This document shows positions 18,510 through 28,902 of a DNA stretch of 47,189 nucleotides, in pieces. Position 1 is the first letter of the stretch, and the number at the start of each line of letters is the position of its first letter. The notes beneath the pieces were generated by a model. That model was not told where the DNA came from and ran no database searches. It saw only the letters and a program-made list of their open reading frames with translations. The stretch spans positions 1-47,189 of the forward strand of contig JAJRPG010000085.1 of NCBI GenBank assembly GCA_024280855.1, written 5' to 3'. The position numbers and the translations under genes are program-made. This DNA comes from Planctomycetota bacterium (GTDB taxonomy: Bacteria > Planctomycetota > Phycisphaerae > UBA1845).

Positions 18510-21500
18510 ATGCTAGATAGTATATACGATCGTGTGAACGATTTTAGTCGTGTGAACATCACCCTGGCTTCGCCTAATGACATTAGGAGTTGGTCTTTTG
18601 GTGAAGTTAAAAAGCCGGAAACAATCAACTACCGGACGTATAGGCCTGAGAAAGATGGTTTGTTTTGCGAACGCATCTTTGGTCCTGAACGTGACTGGGA
18701 ATGTGCGTGCGGCAAATTCAAGGGCACGAAACACAAGGGTATTATTTGTGATCGCTGCGGTGTGAAGGTGACGCATTCGCGCGTGCGCCGTAAGCGCATG
18801 GGGCATATTAATTTAGCTGCGCCGGTGCTGCATATTTGGTTTTTCAAGTCCATGCCGTCGCGTCTTGGTGCGCTGCTGGATGTGAAGACGACCAGTCTTG
18901 AGAAGGTGGTTTATTTTCAAGATTATATTGTGGTTGATCCTGGCGATACGCCTCTAAAAGTTAAGCAGTTGTTGACCGAGGAAGAGTACCGGGCTGCATT
19001 GCATGATTATGGTAGTTCTTTCAAGGCGATGATGGGGGCAGAAGCTGTCAGGGAATTATTGAGTCAGCTCGACTTGCCATCGACGTCTATTCAGCTTCGC
19101 GATGAATTGGCTAAGACTGGTAGCAAGCAGCGGGAGAAGGATTTATCCAAAAGACTGAAAATTGTGGAGTCTGCCCGTAATTCGCCCAACGAAATCTCGT
19201 GGATGATCCTTGAAGTGATTCCGGTCATTCCGCCAGACCTTCGGCCTTTGGTTTTGCTTGATAGTGGTAACTTTGCTACCAGCGATCTCAACGACTTGTA
19301 TCGTCGTATTATCAATCGTAATAGCCGTTTGAAAAAGCTGGTCGATCTTAATGCGCCTGAAGTGATTATCCAAAACGAAAAGCGTATGTTGCAGCAGGCT
19401 GTGGACGCGCTATTTGATAATGGCCGATGTCGCCGTCCTGTGCTAGGTTCGAGTAATCGGCCTTTGAAATCCTTGACGGATATGATAAAGGGTAAGCAGG
19501 GTCGATTCCGCGAAAACCTTTTGGGGAAGCGTGTGGATTATTCCGCGCGTAGTGTGATTGTGGTGGGGCCTACCTTAAAACTCAATCAATGCGGATTGCC
19601 CAAGAAGATCGCGCTCGAATTGTATCAGCCATTTATTATTAGAAAACTTAAAGAGCGTGGCTTAGCTGATACGATCAAGTCTGCTAAGAAAATGTTGGAG
19701 CGCCGCGACCAGGCGATTTGGGACATTCTCGAAGAGGTTATTTATCAGCATCCGGTTATGTTGAACCGTGCGCCGACGTTGCACCGTATGGGTATTCAGG
19801 CGTTTGAGCCTAAGCTGGTGGAAGGTAACGCGATCAAATTGCATCCTTTGGTTTGCCGCGGTTTTAATGCTGACTTCGACGGTGACCAGATGGCTGTCCA
19901 CTTGCCGCTTTCTGTTGAGGCGCAGGTTGAAACGCATGTGTTGATGATGTCCACGAGTAACATCTTCAGTCCGGCGAATGGTAGCCCGATCATGTCTCCT
20001 ACGCAGGACATCGTGATGGGTACTTTTTACCTGACCACGGCGCATGTTAGTCCTGATACTGATGAGAAAGACATGCCTCGCTATGCCACGAGAACAGAAG
20101 CGTACATGGCTTACGATTTGAAGCGTGTAGGTATTCATGATCGTATCATTGTACGCGTTGACAATAAGGAAGTTGTTAATTCTGTTAAGGGCGATCCAGA
20201 AGCTGCGCCGGCGAATGGCCGAATAACCACGACGATTGGTCGATTAATTTTCGACGACATCATGGCTGACGGCATGCCTTATTACAATTGTGCGCTGTCG
20301 CAAAAAGGCCTGGTGCGTGTGGTGGACGATTGTCATAAGCTCTTGGGGCGTTCGTTTACGATTGATGTATTAGATAACATTAAGAGTCTGGGCTTTAAGT
20401 ATAGTACGCTAGCTGGTCTGTCTATCGGCATCACTGATATGCGTATCCCCAAGGCTAAGGGTAAGATTATTGATGTGGCCCAAGCAAGCGTCGACAAAAT
20501 TGAAAAAGCATTTGCTGACGGCAGCTTGACACGTCTTGAGCGATATAACCAGATCATTGACGTTTGGATTCATGCCCGCGAGTTAGTGACCGCGGCTATG
20601 ATGACAGAACTCAAGCAAGACTACCGTGACGAGGAGGGTCGTTACAAAACAAAGGATGACAAGGGCGCGAAGACCTATTTGAATCCCATCTTTTTGATGA
20701 CGGAGTCTGGTGCTCGTGGTAGCGTCGATCAGATTCGTCAGCTATCCGGTATGCGTGCGCTGATGGCTAAGCCTTCTGGTGAGATTATTGAAACGCCTAT
20801 TAAGGCGAATTTCCGCGAAGGGCTGTCCGTTCTGGAGTATTTCAGTTCGACTCACGGTGCTCGTAAAGGCTTGGCGGATACGGCTTTGAAAACCGCTGAC
20901 TCCGGATATTTGACACGAAAGTTAGCCGACGTGGCTCAGAACGTGATTATTACGATCAAAGAGTGTGGCACGATCAATGGTGTAACCAAGGAAGCCCAAT
21001 ATAAGGGTGACCAGGTTGATATTGCGCTTCACGAAAGTATTGTCGGTCGCGTAGCTAGGGATGGTATTCGTAATCCCGTTACTGATGAACTTGTCGTTGG
21101 TGAAAATGAAATCATTACGCATGAGGTTGCCCTACGGATTGAGGAGCTTGGCTTGGACATGATTCGTGTCCGCAGTCCTCTCACCTGCGATGCCCACCAT
21201 GGTATGTGTGCGCTTTGTTATGGCATGGATATGTCGAGTGGTCGCCTAGTTGAAAAAGGCATGGCTGTGGGCATTATCGGCGCTCAATCCATTGGTGAGC
21301 CGGGCACGCAGTTGACGATGCGTACCTTCCATACAGGTGGTGTGGCTCAAAAAGCGGCGTCAGAAAATACAATTAAAGCTACACAAAAGGGTAAGGTTTG
21401 TTACGTTGAGATTAACTCCGTGGAAGTTCCTATGCCAGATGGCGAGACGCGCATTGTTGCGTTGAAGCGAAATGGTGAGCTTCTCGTGGTAGATGATAAA

Positions 21501-22910
21501 GGACGCGAGCTGACTCGCGATAAAATTCCTTATGGTGCTTTCTTGGCAGTCAAGGATGGCCAGGATGTATCCCGCGGGGATAAGTTGTGTGAGTGGGATG
21601 CTCACATGACTCCGATTCTTGCTGAAGTTGGCGGTATTGTTCGTTTCCAGGATATTGCTGAGGGCGAGACCGTACGGGCTGAGCAGGAAGCAGGTAGCGA
21701 GAAGTTTGTTGTTGTTGAGCATAAGGGCGAAAAGCATCCGCAGATTATTATTGAAGACAAAAACGGCACAGTGCTTGATTATCACTATCTCCCCGCGAAG
21801 GCGCGTATTGAGGTCGTTGAGGGGCAGGACATTTTGCCGGGTATGGAGCTTGCTCGTCAGCCTCGTGGTATCGGCGGTACGCAGGATATTACGGGTGGCT
21901 TGCCACGAGTTACCGAAGTGTTTGAGGCACGGCGCCCTAAAGAGCCTGCGGTCATGGCTGAGATTTCCGGCGTGGTAGAAATTCGTCCTGACAAGCGTCG
22001 TGGTAAGATGACGATTGCGGTCAAGAGCGAAGGTGGAATGGAGAAAGAGCATCACGTCCCGCAGGATAAGCATCTGCTTGTTCATACTGGCGACGTGATC
22101 GAGGCCGGTGCTCCGCTTATTGATGGTCCACTTATTCCACACGATATTCTACGAATTAAGGGTGAGCATGCACTTCATGAATATCTGTTGGGTGAGATTC
22201 AGGCAGTGTATCGCAGCCAGAATGTGACCATCAACGATAAGCATATTGAGGTTATTATCAGCCAAATGCTTGGTAAGGTTAAGGTTGAAGAGCCGGGCGA
22301 TTCTCCCTTCCTTCCTGGCGAGATGGTTCCAAAAATTCGTTTCCGAGAAGAAAATACCAAGCTATCAAAGAGTCTGGTCATCAGCAATCCAGGCGATTCT
22401 GAGCTTTTGGTTGGCCAGGTGCTGACCAAATCAGAGCTGGCTGAGATTAATGAGACGATGGACGAAGTCGGCGGGGAGCGGGCTAAGGGTAAGAGGCCTA
22501 AATCAGCCACAGGTACGACCATGCTATTGGGAGTCACGAAAGCTAGTCTTAGCAGCGAATCCTTCATTTCGTCGGCTTCTTTCCAGGAAACGACCAAGGT
22601 TCTCACCGAGGCTGCCCTGGGCGGATATGTTGATGAGTTGCGAGGATTGAAAGAAAACGTCATACTTGGCCATCTGATTCCTGCTGGTTCGGGCTTCCCG
22701 CCATACCAGCGGATAAGGGTGAAGCATATTGGCGAGCCGTTGCCCCTACCTTCAGACTTGATGGAGGTGTCTTCGGCTTCGCTGGTTCAAGAGCAGGTGA
22801 CTGCCGCCTCGACACTGGATGCGTTGGCGGCAATCGCCCCGACGGTGGGCTTAACGCCGGCGCCGGAGAGTAGTGAAGTAAATATGGGTGACCAGACGAA
22901 CCCATTGTAA
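18510..22910 (+). CDS. rpoC: DNA-directed RNA polymerase subunit beta'
   Basis: A 1466-residue catalytic subunit. The N-terminal zinc site is Cys65, Cys67, Cys80 and Cys83. The Mg2+ aspartates are Asp455, Asp457 and Asp459 in [16 protein letters not shown]. The second zinc site is Cys819, Cys893, Cys900 and Cys903 ([13 protein letters not shown]). The trigger-loop neighbourhood ([20 protein letters not shown]) is intact. The C-terminus runs past the usual end into an Ala/Pro-rich tail of about 60 residues. It follows rpoB after 146 nt. Confidence 0.98.
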   Translation: MLDSIYDRVNDFSRVNITLASPNDIRSWSFGEVKKPETINYRTYRPEKDGLFCERIFGPERDWECACGKFKGTKHKGIICDRCGVKVTHSRVRRKRMGHINLAAPVLHIWFFKSMPSRLGALLDVKTTSLEKVVYFQDYIVVDPGDTPLKVKQLLTEEEYRAALHDYGSSFKAMMGAEAVRELLSQLDLPSTSIQLRDELAKTGSKQREKDLSKRLKIVESARNSPNEISWMILEVIPVIPPDLRPLVLLDSGNFATSDLNDLYRRIINRNSRLKKLVDLNAPEVIIQNEKRMLQQAVDALFDNGRCRRPVLGSSNRPLKSLTDMIKGKQGRFRENLLGKRVDYSARSVIVVGPTLKLNQCGLPKKIALELYQPFIIRKLKERGLADTIKSAKKMLERRDQAIWDILEEVIYQHPVMLNRAPTLHRMGIQAFEPKLVEGNAIKLHPLVCRGFNADFDGDQMAVHLPLSVEAQVETHVLMMSTSNIFSPANGSPIMSPTQDIVMGTFYLTTAHVSPDTDEKDMPRYATRTEAYMAYDLKRVGIHDRIIVRVDNKEVVNSVKGDPEAAPANGRITTTIGRLIFDDIMADGMPYYNCALSQKGLVRVVDDCHKLLGRSFTIDVLDNIKSLGFKYSTLAGLSIGITDMRIPKAKGKIIDVAQASVDKIEKAFADGSLTRLERYNQIIDVWIHARELVTAAMMTELKQDYRDEEGRYKTKDDKGAKTYLNPIFLMTESGARGSVDQIRQLSGMRALMAKPSGEIIETPIKANFREGLSVLEYFSSTHGARKGLADTALKTADSGYLTRKLADVAQNVIITIKECGTINGVTKEAQYKGDQVDIALHESIVGRVARDGIRNPVTDELVVGENEIITHEVALRIEELGLDMIRVRSPLTCDAHHGMCALCYGMDMSSGRLVEKGMAVGIIGAQSIGEPGTQLTMRTFHTGGVAQKAASENTIKATQKGKVCYVEINSVEVPMPDGETRIVALKRNGELLVVDDKGRELTRDKIPYGAFLAVKDGQDVSRGDKLCEWDAHMTPILAEVGGIVRFQDIAEGETVRAEQEAGSEKFVVVEHKGEKHPQIIIEDKNGTVLDYHYLPAKARIEVVEGQDILPGMELARQPRGIGGTQDITGGLPRVTEVFEARRPKEPAVMAEISGVVEIRPDKRRGKMTIAVKSEGGMEKEHHVPQDKHLLVHTGDVIEAGAPLIDGPLIPHDILRIKGEHALHEYLLGEIQAVYRSQNVTINDKHIEVIISQMLGKVKVEEPGDSPFLPGEMVPKIRFREENTKLSKSLVISNPGDSELLVGQVLTKSELAEINETMDEVGGERAKGKRPKSATGTTMLLGVTKASLSSESFISSASFQETTKVLTEAALGGYVDELRGLKENVILGHLIPAGSGFPPYQRIRVKHIGEPLPLPSDLMEVSSASLVQEQVTAASTLDALAAIAPTVGLTPAPESSEVNMGDQTNPL

Positions 22911-22977
22911 ATAATTGAATGAATTTTATGGCGCGGTGTGAAACGCGCTTGTCAGTGATTCGTAAAGAGGTAAACAG

Positions 22978-23367
22978 ATGCCAACGATTAATCAGCTTGT
23001 TCGTTTCGGTCGACGTAAAGTGGTGAAAAAATCCAAAGTACGCGACATGGATAAATGTCCACACCGTCAGGGCGTCTGTCTGCTCGTGAAAACGCAGACA
23101 CCGAAAAAGCCTAACTCTGCACTGCGTAAAGTAGCAAGAGTTCGCTTGACCAATGGTAGGGAAGTCAGTGCCTACATTCCGGGTATCGACCATAACCTGC
23201 AGGAGCACTCTATTGTGCTTATTCGTGGTGGCAGGGTTCGGGATTTACCTGGTGTTCGCTATCATATCGTTCGTGGTACGTTGGATAGTTCCGGCGTAGA
23301 GAATGACAAGGAAGGCAATCCTCGAAATCGAAGCCGAAGTAAGTACGGCGTTAAGCGACGTAAATAA
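22978..23367 (+). CDS. rpsL: 30S ribosomal protein S12
   Basis: A 129-residue decoding-centre protein. The loops [20 protein letters not shown] and [18 protein letters not shown] are intact, with the Lys of TPKKPN and the residues around DLPG as in streptomycin-sensitive bacteria. A short insert ([11 protein letters not shown]) precedes the terminal [16 protein letters not shown] precedes the ATG. Normally rpsG follows directly; here bioY intervenes. Confidence 0.97.
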   Translation: MPTINQLVRFGRRKVVKKSKVRDMDKCPHRQGVCLLVKTQTPKKPNSALRKVARVRLTNGREVSAYIPGIDHNLQEHSIVLIRGGRVRDLPGVRYHIVRGTLDSSGVENDKEGNPRNRSRSKYGVKRRK

Positions 23368-23395
23368 AACGGCAGCAGCGTAATCAGGAATGAAC

Positions 23396-23998
23396 ATGGC
23401 TAATATGCACACGACAACTACCAGTGATGTGAACCTTGACGTGGTCAGGCTGCGAAGCTTGAGTTCGTCGGCGAAAATTGGATTAGCTTTCGTAGCTTTG
23501 TGTTTATCGGCTCAGGTTAAAATTCCAGTGCCTGGTACAGTCGTTCCGCTAACGCTCCAGTCCTTGGCTGTGCTAATGGCTGGTTTTCTGCTTACGCCGA
23601 AACAGGCGGTCTCTGCGACTGGCCTATATTTGCTTGCGGGTTTGGCTGGGTTGCCGGTTTTTGCTTATTCTGCTGGGCTTTTCGGTGTGACTGGCGGGTA
23701 TTTACTTGGCTTTGTCGCTGCGGCATGGCTCATTAGTTTGTCAATGCGGCGTCGTCCGGCATCAACCTCACGGTTATTGCTCGCTGGGGCGTTTGGTACG
23801 AGTGTTATTTTTGCGTGCGGCATTGCCTGGCAGGCGTTGGGTGTATCGCTGCTCTGGGACGGATTTGGTACTGGGTGGGTTTTCGCATTGCAGACGGGAT
23901 TTTGGCCATTCGCGGCTAAGTCATTCGTGCAGCTTATTTTTGCGGTAACTCTGGTGAAGTGTTTACAAAATGGACGGTGTTTTCGCAGCGATGCGTAA
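23396..23998 (+). CDS. bioY: Biotin transporter BioY
   Basis: A 200-residue membrane protein, the substrate-binding (S) component of energy-coupling-factor biotin transport. BioY can work alone or with a shared ATPase module. The family signature is clear: KIPVPGTVVPLTLQSLAVL (42-60) and LPVFAYSAGLFGVTGGYLLG (86-105), with about six membrane helices. The ATG at 23396 is chosen because AGGA lies 6 nt upstream; an ATG at 23390 overlaps that signal. It lies between rpsL (28 nt away) and rpsG (96 nt away) on the same strand, an unusual site inside the str operon. No bioMN genes or biotin-protein-ligase site are seen nearby. Confidence 0.9.
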   Translation: MANMHTTTTSDVNLDVVRLRSLSSSAKIGLAFVALCLSAQVKIPVPGTVVPLTLQSLAVLMAGFLLTPKQAVSATGLYLLAGLAGLPVFAYSAGLFGVTGGYLLGFVAAAWLISLSMRRRPASTSRLLLAGAFGTSVIFACGIAWQALGVSLLWDGFGTGWVFALQTGFWPFAAKSFVQLIFAVTLVKCLQNGRCFRSDA

Positions 23999-24094
23999 TG
24001 CTGAATTGAATTAGATATAGGAATAGATTTTTAGAAGGCCTGCGGATCATCAAGTGATGGTGATTTTGCTTAGCCAAGGGAAGTAGTCGAAGCG

Positions 24095-24571
24095 ATGGCA
24101 TACAAAAAGTGGACGAAATCGGCCGAGCAGTTGAAGCCAGATACGCGGTACAACAGCTTGCTGGTGTCCAAGTTTATTAACTGCATGATGTGGGACGGTA
24201 AGAAATCTATTGCGACAGACGTTGTCTATAGCGCACTGGATATTATAGAAAAACGCATCAAGGACGTGCCGCCGCTCGAAGTTTTCGAGACTGCGCTAAA
24301 CAATTGCAAGCCCAATGTTGAGGTCCGTTCCAAGCGTGTTGGTGGTAGCAACTATCAAGTTCCTATGCCTGTAAATCGTAAGCGTCAGCAGACCTTGGCG
24401 ATTCGTTGGCTTAGAACGGCGGTCCGGGCTAAGTCTGGTCGCTCGATTAAAATTACATTGGCTCAGGAGCTTATGGACGCCTTCAAGAATGAAGGGGTTG
24501 CTGTGACTCAACGAGACAATGTACACCGTATGGCTGAGGCGAACAAAGCGTTCTCGCACTTTGCCTGGTAA
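24095..24571 (+). CDS. rpsG: 30S ribosomal protein S7
   Basis: A 158-residue protein that nucleates the 30S head and contacts E-site tRNA. It is recognised by [55 protein letters not shown] and the C-terminal [15 protein letters not shown]. Length is normal. A strong terminator follows 27 nt after the stop, so fusA is not simply read through. Confidence 0.97.
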   Translation: MAYKKWTKSAEQLKPDTRYNSLLVSKFINCMMWDGKKSIATDVVYSALDIIEKRIKDVPPLEVFETALNNCKPNVEVRSKRVGGSNYQVPMPVNRKRQQTLAIRWLRTAVRAKSGRSIKITLAQELMDAFKNEGVAVTQRDNVHRMAEANKAFSHFAW

Positions 24572-24598
24572 TATACGCATCACGAATTAGTCGAACTT

Positions 24599-24633
24599 AG
24601 CCCATCTGCTTTTGCGGGTGGGCTTGTTCTTTT
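24599..24633 (+). terminator. Rho-independent terminator after rpsG
   Basis: An 11-bp stem AGCCCATCTGC/GCGGGTGGGCT (24599-24609 and 24614-24624, including two G-T pairs) encloses a TTTT loop and is followed by TGTTCTTTT. This is the best terminator in the window. It marks the end of the unit that includes rpsL, bioY and rpsG. Confidence 0.75.
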
Positions 24634-24725
24634 GATAGCGAGCGAGGTGCTTTAGAGCGTCCATCCCCCACCCTTCGGGAGTACGCGAAGGATGAGTCAT
24701 CCGGCGCGAATAGCGTTCGTGACTC

Positions 24726-24750
24726 CGCGCAAGCTGAAGCATGCGGCTCG
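24726..24750. repeat. 25-bp intergenic repeat, copy 1
   Basis: The run starting CGCGCAAGCTGAAGC and ending ATGCGGCTCG is identical over 25 bp to 43491-43515. Both copies lie outside genes. It contains GCATGC and shares the GCAAGCT-G-N-AGC pattern with the palindromes near 45.6 kb. It lies between the rpsG terminator and fusA, just upstream of a TACAAT (24760-24765) that could be a -10 box. Confidence 0.6.
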
Positions 24751-24810
24751 GTGTTATGGTACAATAAAGATGTTTTGTCGAGAGAAATTTTTTCTGGGGA
24801 ATGATTGGTC

Positions 24811-26880
24811 ATGAAATCAGACCTGTCGAAAGTCCGAAACATTGGCATCGCGGCTCATATCGACGCGGGTAAGACCACCACGACCGAACGCGTACTTTTT
24901 TATACTGGCCAGGTTCATCGCATGGGTGAAGTGGATCACGGGACCACTACGACCGACTTCGACGAGCAGGAACAAAAACGCGGTATTACCATCTTCTCGG
25001 CTGCGGTGAGCTGCCCTTGGCGCGATCACACAATTAATCTCATTGATACACCTGGTCATGTTGATTTCACGGCTGAGGTTGAGCGGTCGCTGCGCGTGCT
25101 GGACGGCGTGGTGGCGGTGTTTGATGCCAAAGAAGGTGTTGAAGCTCAGTCCGAAACGGTGTGGCGGCAGGCTGATCGTTATAACGTGCCGCGCATATGT
25201 TTTATGAATAAGATGGACCGCATTGGCGCGGACTTTGAGAATGCGGTTCAATCACTCCGAGACCGTCTGGGGGCCAATGTGTTGGTCTTGCAGGTTCCTA
25301 TCGGCGCAGGCCCGGATTTTGTGGGGCTGGTTGATCTTGTCGAAATGAAAGCCCTTCGGTTTGAGCCTGAAGCGATGGGCGCTAAAATTACCGAATCAGA
25401 AATACCTGACGAGATGATGGCACTCTGCGAAACGTTTCATCAGGAGATTTTGGAAGCGGTGGCTGAGACTTCTGACGCGCGTATGGAGAAGTTTTTAGAA
25501 GACGAATCTTTTACAACGGATGAGATTCATGAAGCGATACGAGAGGCTACCATTCGTCGCGATATCGTGCCTGTGCTATGTGGTAGTTCGCTAAGATACA
25601 TTGGCGTGCAGCGCATGTTGGATGCCGTCATTCACTATCTGCCAAGCCCTTTAGACATTCCGCCAATTATTGCGTGCGACCCTAAGAAAGCAGACTTAAC
25701 GCATACGCTCCATTGTGATCCGAGCGATGCTTTTTCCGGTTTGATTTTTAAGATTGTAGCGGAAAAACCAGTTGATTTGTATTATATCAGAATCTATTCC
25801 GGGACGCTCAAGGCTAGTTCGCGGGTGATGAATAGTACGACCGGGGACAAGGAAAACGTCACGCGCATCTTTCGTATGTTTGCGAAGCGGCGCGATCAAC
25901 TGGACGAGGCTATCGCCGGTGACATCGTGGCTATTGTGGGTCCGAAACACGCATTGACGGGGCATACTTTTTCTGATCCGCGCAGGCAGGTGTTATTGGA
26001 GTCGATTGAATTTCCAGAGACTGTTATCAGCGTAGCTATCGAGCCGGTGTCATCAAAAGACCGAGACAAGCTTATGCTGTCGCTGCAATCATTAGTTCGA
26101 CAAGACCCCACGTTAGCCGTGTCTACGAACGAGGAGACTGGCCAGACGTTGCTGTCTGGCATGGGAGAGCTTCATCTGGAGGTTATGGTACAACGGTTGC
26201 GTGCGGACCTTAATGTTGAGGCGAGGGTGGGTAAGCCCAGGGTGTCATTTAGGGAAACCGTAAGCCGGTCGGCGATTGGTGAGGGGAAATTCGAGCGTAA
26301 TATTGGAGGACGCGACCATTTTGCCAATTTGAAATTAAAAATTGAGCATATTCCGGCGGGAACTGATGAGGAGCAGGAGCGGGTGTTCTGGAAAGCTGAC
26401 CAGGCCGGTCTTTCGCCGGAGTTCGTTAAGGCTATTGAGCAGGGTGTGGAAGATGCTTCCGGGAGCGGCATTTTAGGCGGATATCAGGTCATTGACTGGC
26501 ATGTGGAGGTGCAGGATTACGTCAAAAACGACCAGACAAATTCGGGATTAGCCTTTGAAAACGCTGCTCGAATGGCCTTTTATCATGCGATGGAATTGGC
26601 TACGCCTAAGCTTTTGCAGCCTATTATGGCTGTGGAGGTGGTGACATCGGACGAGTATTTCGGGCAAATCATGGCTGATTTGAACTCTCGCGGGGCGGAA
26701 GTGAAGAAAACCGAGTTGAGAGGCTCTGACCGGGTGATATCGGCGGATGTGCCTTTATCGCAGATGTTTGGCTATGTGACCCGCCTGAGGAGCCTTTCTC
26801 AGGGCAGGGCGACCTCGTCTATGACGCCTTCACACTACGCTCCAGTGAGCGATGCCGAAATGAAATCGCTCGTTGGATAA
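24811..26880 (+). CDS. fusA: Elongation factor G
   Basis: A 689-residue translocation GTPase. The G motifs are AHIDAGKT (15-22), RGITI (57-61), DTPGH (79-83) and NKMD (133-136). Domain II and III motifs (GMGELHLEVMVQRL) and the C-terminal domain (QPIMAVEVVTSDEYFG, VPLSQMFGYVTRLRSLSQGR) follow. The ATG at 24811 is preferred over an upstream TTG; CTGGGGA lies about 11 nt before it. Planctomycetes often carry more than one EF-G, and I cannot tell whether this copy serves elongation, recycling or both. It is separated from rpsG by 239 nt including a terminator. Confidence 0.93.
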   Translation: MKSDLSKVRNIGIAAHIDAGKTTTTERVLFYTGQVHRMGEVDHGTTTTDFDEQEQKRGITIFSAAVSCPWRDHTINLIDTPGHVDFTAEVERSLRVLDGVVAVFDAKEGVEAQSETVWRQADRYNVPRICFMNKMDRIGADFENAVQSLRDRLGANVLVLQVPIGAGPDFVGLVDLVEMKALRFEPEAMGAKITESEIPDEMMALCETFHQEILEAVAETSDARMEKFLEDESFTTDEIHEAIREATIRRDIVPVLCGSSLRYIGVQRMLDAVIHYLPSPLDIPPIIACDPKKADLTHTLHCDPSDAFSGLIFKIVAEKPVDLYYIRIYSGTLKASSRVMNSTTGDKENVTRIFRMFAKRRDQLDEAIAGDIVAIVGPKHALTGHTFSDPRRQVLLESIEFPETVISVAIEPVSSKDRDKLMLSLQSLVRQDPTLAVSTNEETGQTLLSGMGELHLEVMVQRLRADLNVEARVGKPRVSFRETVSRSAIGEGKFERNIGGRDHFANLKLKIEHIPAGTDEEQERVFWKADQAGLSPEFVKAIEQGVEDASGSGILGGYQVIDWHVEVQDYVKNDQTNSGLAFENAARMAFYHAMELATPKLLQPIMAVEVVTSDEYFGQIMADLNSRGAEVKKTELRGSDRVISADVPLSQMFGYVTRLRSLSQGRATSSMTPSHYAPVSDAEMKSLVG

Positions 26881-26993
26881 GGTTTTACCATATTCCGTAT
26901 TAGCGCAGATGTTGCGTTTGTGCTTAAAATATAGCTTCAAATGAAAATGTCTGGTAGAATTATCAAATGGTAAGAAAATTGGAATAAACCCCG

Positions 26994-27021
26994 TTGACAA
27001 CACTGTGCGTGGGCGTATGCT
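26994..27021 (+). promoter_or_regulatory. Sigma70-type promoter upstream of rpsJ
   Basis: A perfect TTGACA (26994-26999) is followed after 16 nt by TATGCT (27016-27021). The start near 27028 gives a leader of about 60 nt containing a small TTGGC-GAA-GCCAA hairpin (27056-27068). It fits as the promoter of the S10 cluster. Confidence 0.6.
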
Positions 27022-27090
27022 ATTCCTTCTGCCCATGCGGGGCGGATTTTGAAAATTGGCGAAGCCAACGTGTGTAAAGGGTTACAGTAA

Positions 27091-27402
27091 GTGAGCAGCA
27101 AGGCAAGAATTAGAATTCGGATGGAAGCCTACGATACAAGGGCGCTCGACGCAGCGGCCAAGGAGATTGTAGAGCAAGCCAAGCGTACGAGTGCCAAGGT
27201 TCACGGCCCGATTCCGCTACCGACTCGGATTGAGCGGTACACGGTTTTGCGTGGTCCGTTTATCGACAAGAAGTCGCGTGAGCAGTTTGAGATGAGAACG
27301 CATAAGCGTATCATTGACATAAGTGAACCGACGGCTCGGACTGTTGAAGCCATCAATAGAATTCAGGTACCCGCTGGCGTTTTTGTGAAAATTAAAACGT
27401 AG
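27091..27402 (+). CDS. rpsJ: 30S ribosomal protein S10
   Basis: A 103-residue head protein that also partners NusB in antitermination. It is recognised by [39 protein letters not shown] and [20 protein letters not shown]. It starts with GTG, with AAAGGG about 10 nt upstream. It opens the S10 cluster and is followed by a 146-nt gap with hairpins before rplC. Confidence 0.97.
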   Translation: MSSKARIRIRMEAYDTRALDAAAKEIVEQAKRTSAKVHGPIPLPTRIERYTVLRGPFIDKKSREQFEMRTHKRIIDISEPTARTVEAINRIQVPAGVFVKIKT

Positions 27403-27462
27403 GCGGGTTTTTTCGTTAGGGCCAAGATGTTGTCACTGTCCTGACGACTCAACCGCTTTAGA

Positions 27463-27527
27463 TATTATTGTCGTGTGAATTTATCGCACGAATGAAAAGT
27501 GTAACTGGCTCACTTTTTTTGGTGAGC
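27463..27527 (+). promoter_or_regulatory. Hairpins and possible weak promoter upstream of rplC
   Basis: TCGTGTG/CGCACGA (27471-27477 and 27485-27491) and GCTCAC/GTGAGC (27508-27513 and 27522-27527, T-rich loop) form two hairpins. A TATTAT at 27463-27468 lies 16 nt after CTGACG (27441-27446) and may be a second, weak promoter. The S10 operon leader of E. coli mediates L4 control; here any such control would lie after S10. This is speculative. Confidence 0.35.
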
Positions 27528-27548
27528 GATGTAAGAAGGTAAGGGTTC

Positions 27549-28199
27549 ATGATACCGGGTCTGCTTGGTACAAAAGTTGGCATGACAAACGTCATCACCG
27601 AAGAAGGTGCGATGTTGCCGGTCACAGTTCTTAAGGCTGGGCCTTGCGTTGTTTTGCAGGTCAAGACCAAAAAGATTGATGGGTATGATGCCTTACAGTT
27701 GGGCTTTGGCGACCAGAAACCGCATCGTGTGACGATGCCTCTTATTGGTCATGCTGCTAAAGCTAAGACTGGTCCTAAGCGATTCATAAAAGAGTTTAGG
27801 GTTTCGGATGCGGCTGAATTGGCTGCTGGTGATGTTATCAATCTCGAATCTTTTAATAGCGATGAAGTTAATTATATAGATGTGTCTGGCATCACCAAAG
27901 GTAAAGGCTTTGCCGGCGTCATGAAGCGTCATGGCTTTGGTGGTAAAGAGTCCAGTCACGGTGTTGAACGAAAGCATCGTTCGGCAGGTGGTATCGGTGG
28001 TAGTGCTGACGCGGGTACTGGCCGAGCGGTTAAGAAGGGGAAACGGATGGCGGGTCATATGGGCCACGTTCGTTGTACGGCCCAGTCGATGAAGGTTTTT
28101 AAGGTTGATACTGAAAATGACCTGCTCATCGTGATGGGTAGTGTTCCTGGTCCTGCTGGCAGTCTGGTTGAGATTCGCCGTGCCAGGAAAAAGAATTGA
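27549..28199 (+). CDS. rplC: 50S ribosomal protein L3
   Basis: A 216-residue protein that reaches the peptidyl-transferase centre. It is recognised by MIPGLLGTKVGMTNVITEEG, GKGFAGVMKRHGFGGKESSH and KKGKRMAGHMGHVRCTAQSM. GSADAGTGRAVK precedes the MAGHMG motif. AAGG lies before the ATG. The L4 gene starts 20 nt after its stop. Confidence 0.96.
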   Translation: MIPGLLGTKVGMTNVITEEGAMLPVTVLKAGPCVVLQVKTKKIDGYDALQLGFGDQKPHRVTMPLIGHAAKAKTGPKRFIKEFRVSDAAELAAGDVINLESFNSDEVNYIDVSGITKGKGFAGVMKRHGFGGKESSHGVERKHRSAGGIGGSADAGTGRAVKKGKRMAGHMGHVRCTAQSMKVFKVDTENDLLIVMGSVPGPAGSLVEIRRARKKN

Positions 28200-28219
28200 A
28201 GAAAAAGGGATAAGATTTG

Positions 28220-28873
28220 ATGCTGGCTGTACCAGTTTATAATATGAAGGGCGACAAAGTCGGAGAGACGGAGATTGATCCGGCTGTCCTGGGCGGTAAG
28301 GTTCGTCCGCAACTGCTTAAGCAGGCTGTTGTCGCCTATCTCGCACACAAGCGTCAGTATAGTGCCCGTCAAAAGCGGCGCTCAGACGTTAAGGCTTCGA
28401 CGAAGAAGCTGTACAGGCAAAAGGGTACTGGTAATGCACGAGCAGGTATGGCTAGTACGCCGATTCGTCGTGGTGGTGGCCGGGCTTTTGCGACTACTTG
28501 CCCTCGACGTACTTTGGTGCTGCCTAAGAAAATGAAGCGATTGGCTCGCGATAGTGCGTTGTTGGCGAAGATTCAGTCGGAGCGTGTGATGGTGGTTGAC
28601 GGGCTAATTTGCAGTCAACCAAAGACCAAGGCGCTGTCGGCGATGTTTTCAGCTATGGGCATAGGCAAGAGTTGTATTTTAGCTATGCACGAAGCGGATC
28701 AGAATATTATGCTATCTGGACGTAACATTGCGAATGCTGATATTCGGTTGGTTGCGGATTTGAATGCTTATGACGTGCTTCGTCGAGAGTGTATTATCAT
28801 GACGAAGCAGGCGTTCGATCTATTGTCGAATCCCGGTAGCGGTGAGTCGGTGGACGGGTCGGAAAAGAATTAG
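28220..28873 (+). CDS. rplD: 50S ribosomal protein L4
   Basis: A 217-residue protein that lines the exit tunnel with a long basic loop (KLYRQKGTGNARAGMASTPI, then RRGGGRAFATTCPR). In E. coli it also represses the S10 operon. The ATG at 28220 directly follows an in-frame TTG and is preferred. A 20-residue hydrophilic tail rich in Ser, Gly and Asp ends the protein. Confidence 0.95.
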   Translation: MLAVPVYNMKGDKVGETEIDPAVLGGKVRPQLLKQAVVAYLAHKRQYSARQKRRSDVKASTKKLYRQKGTGNARAGMASTPIRRGGGRAFATTCPRRTLVLPKKMKRLARDSALLAKIQSERVMVVDGLICSQPKTKALSAMFSAMGIGKSCILAMHEADQNIMLSGRNIANADIRLVADLNAYDVLRRECIIMTKQAFDLLSNPGSGESVDGSEKN

Positions 28874-28902
28874 TTTAGATTTTAGGTTCGGTAGGTATCA
28901 GA

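Noticed and set aside
21360-22142. 260-codon minus-strand open frame inside rpoC
   Set aside because: Antisense to a conserved part of rpoC; the product has no motif or ribosome-binding sequence.
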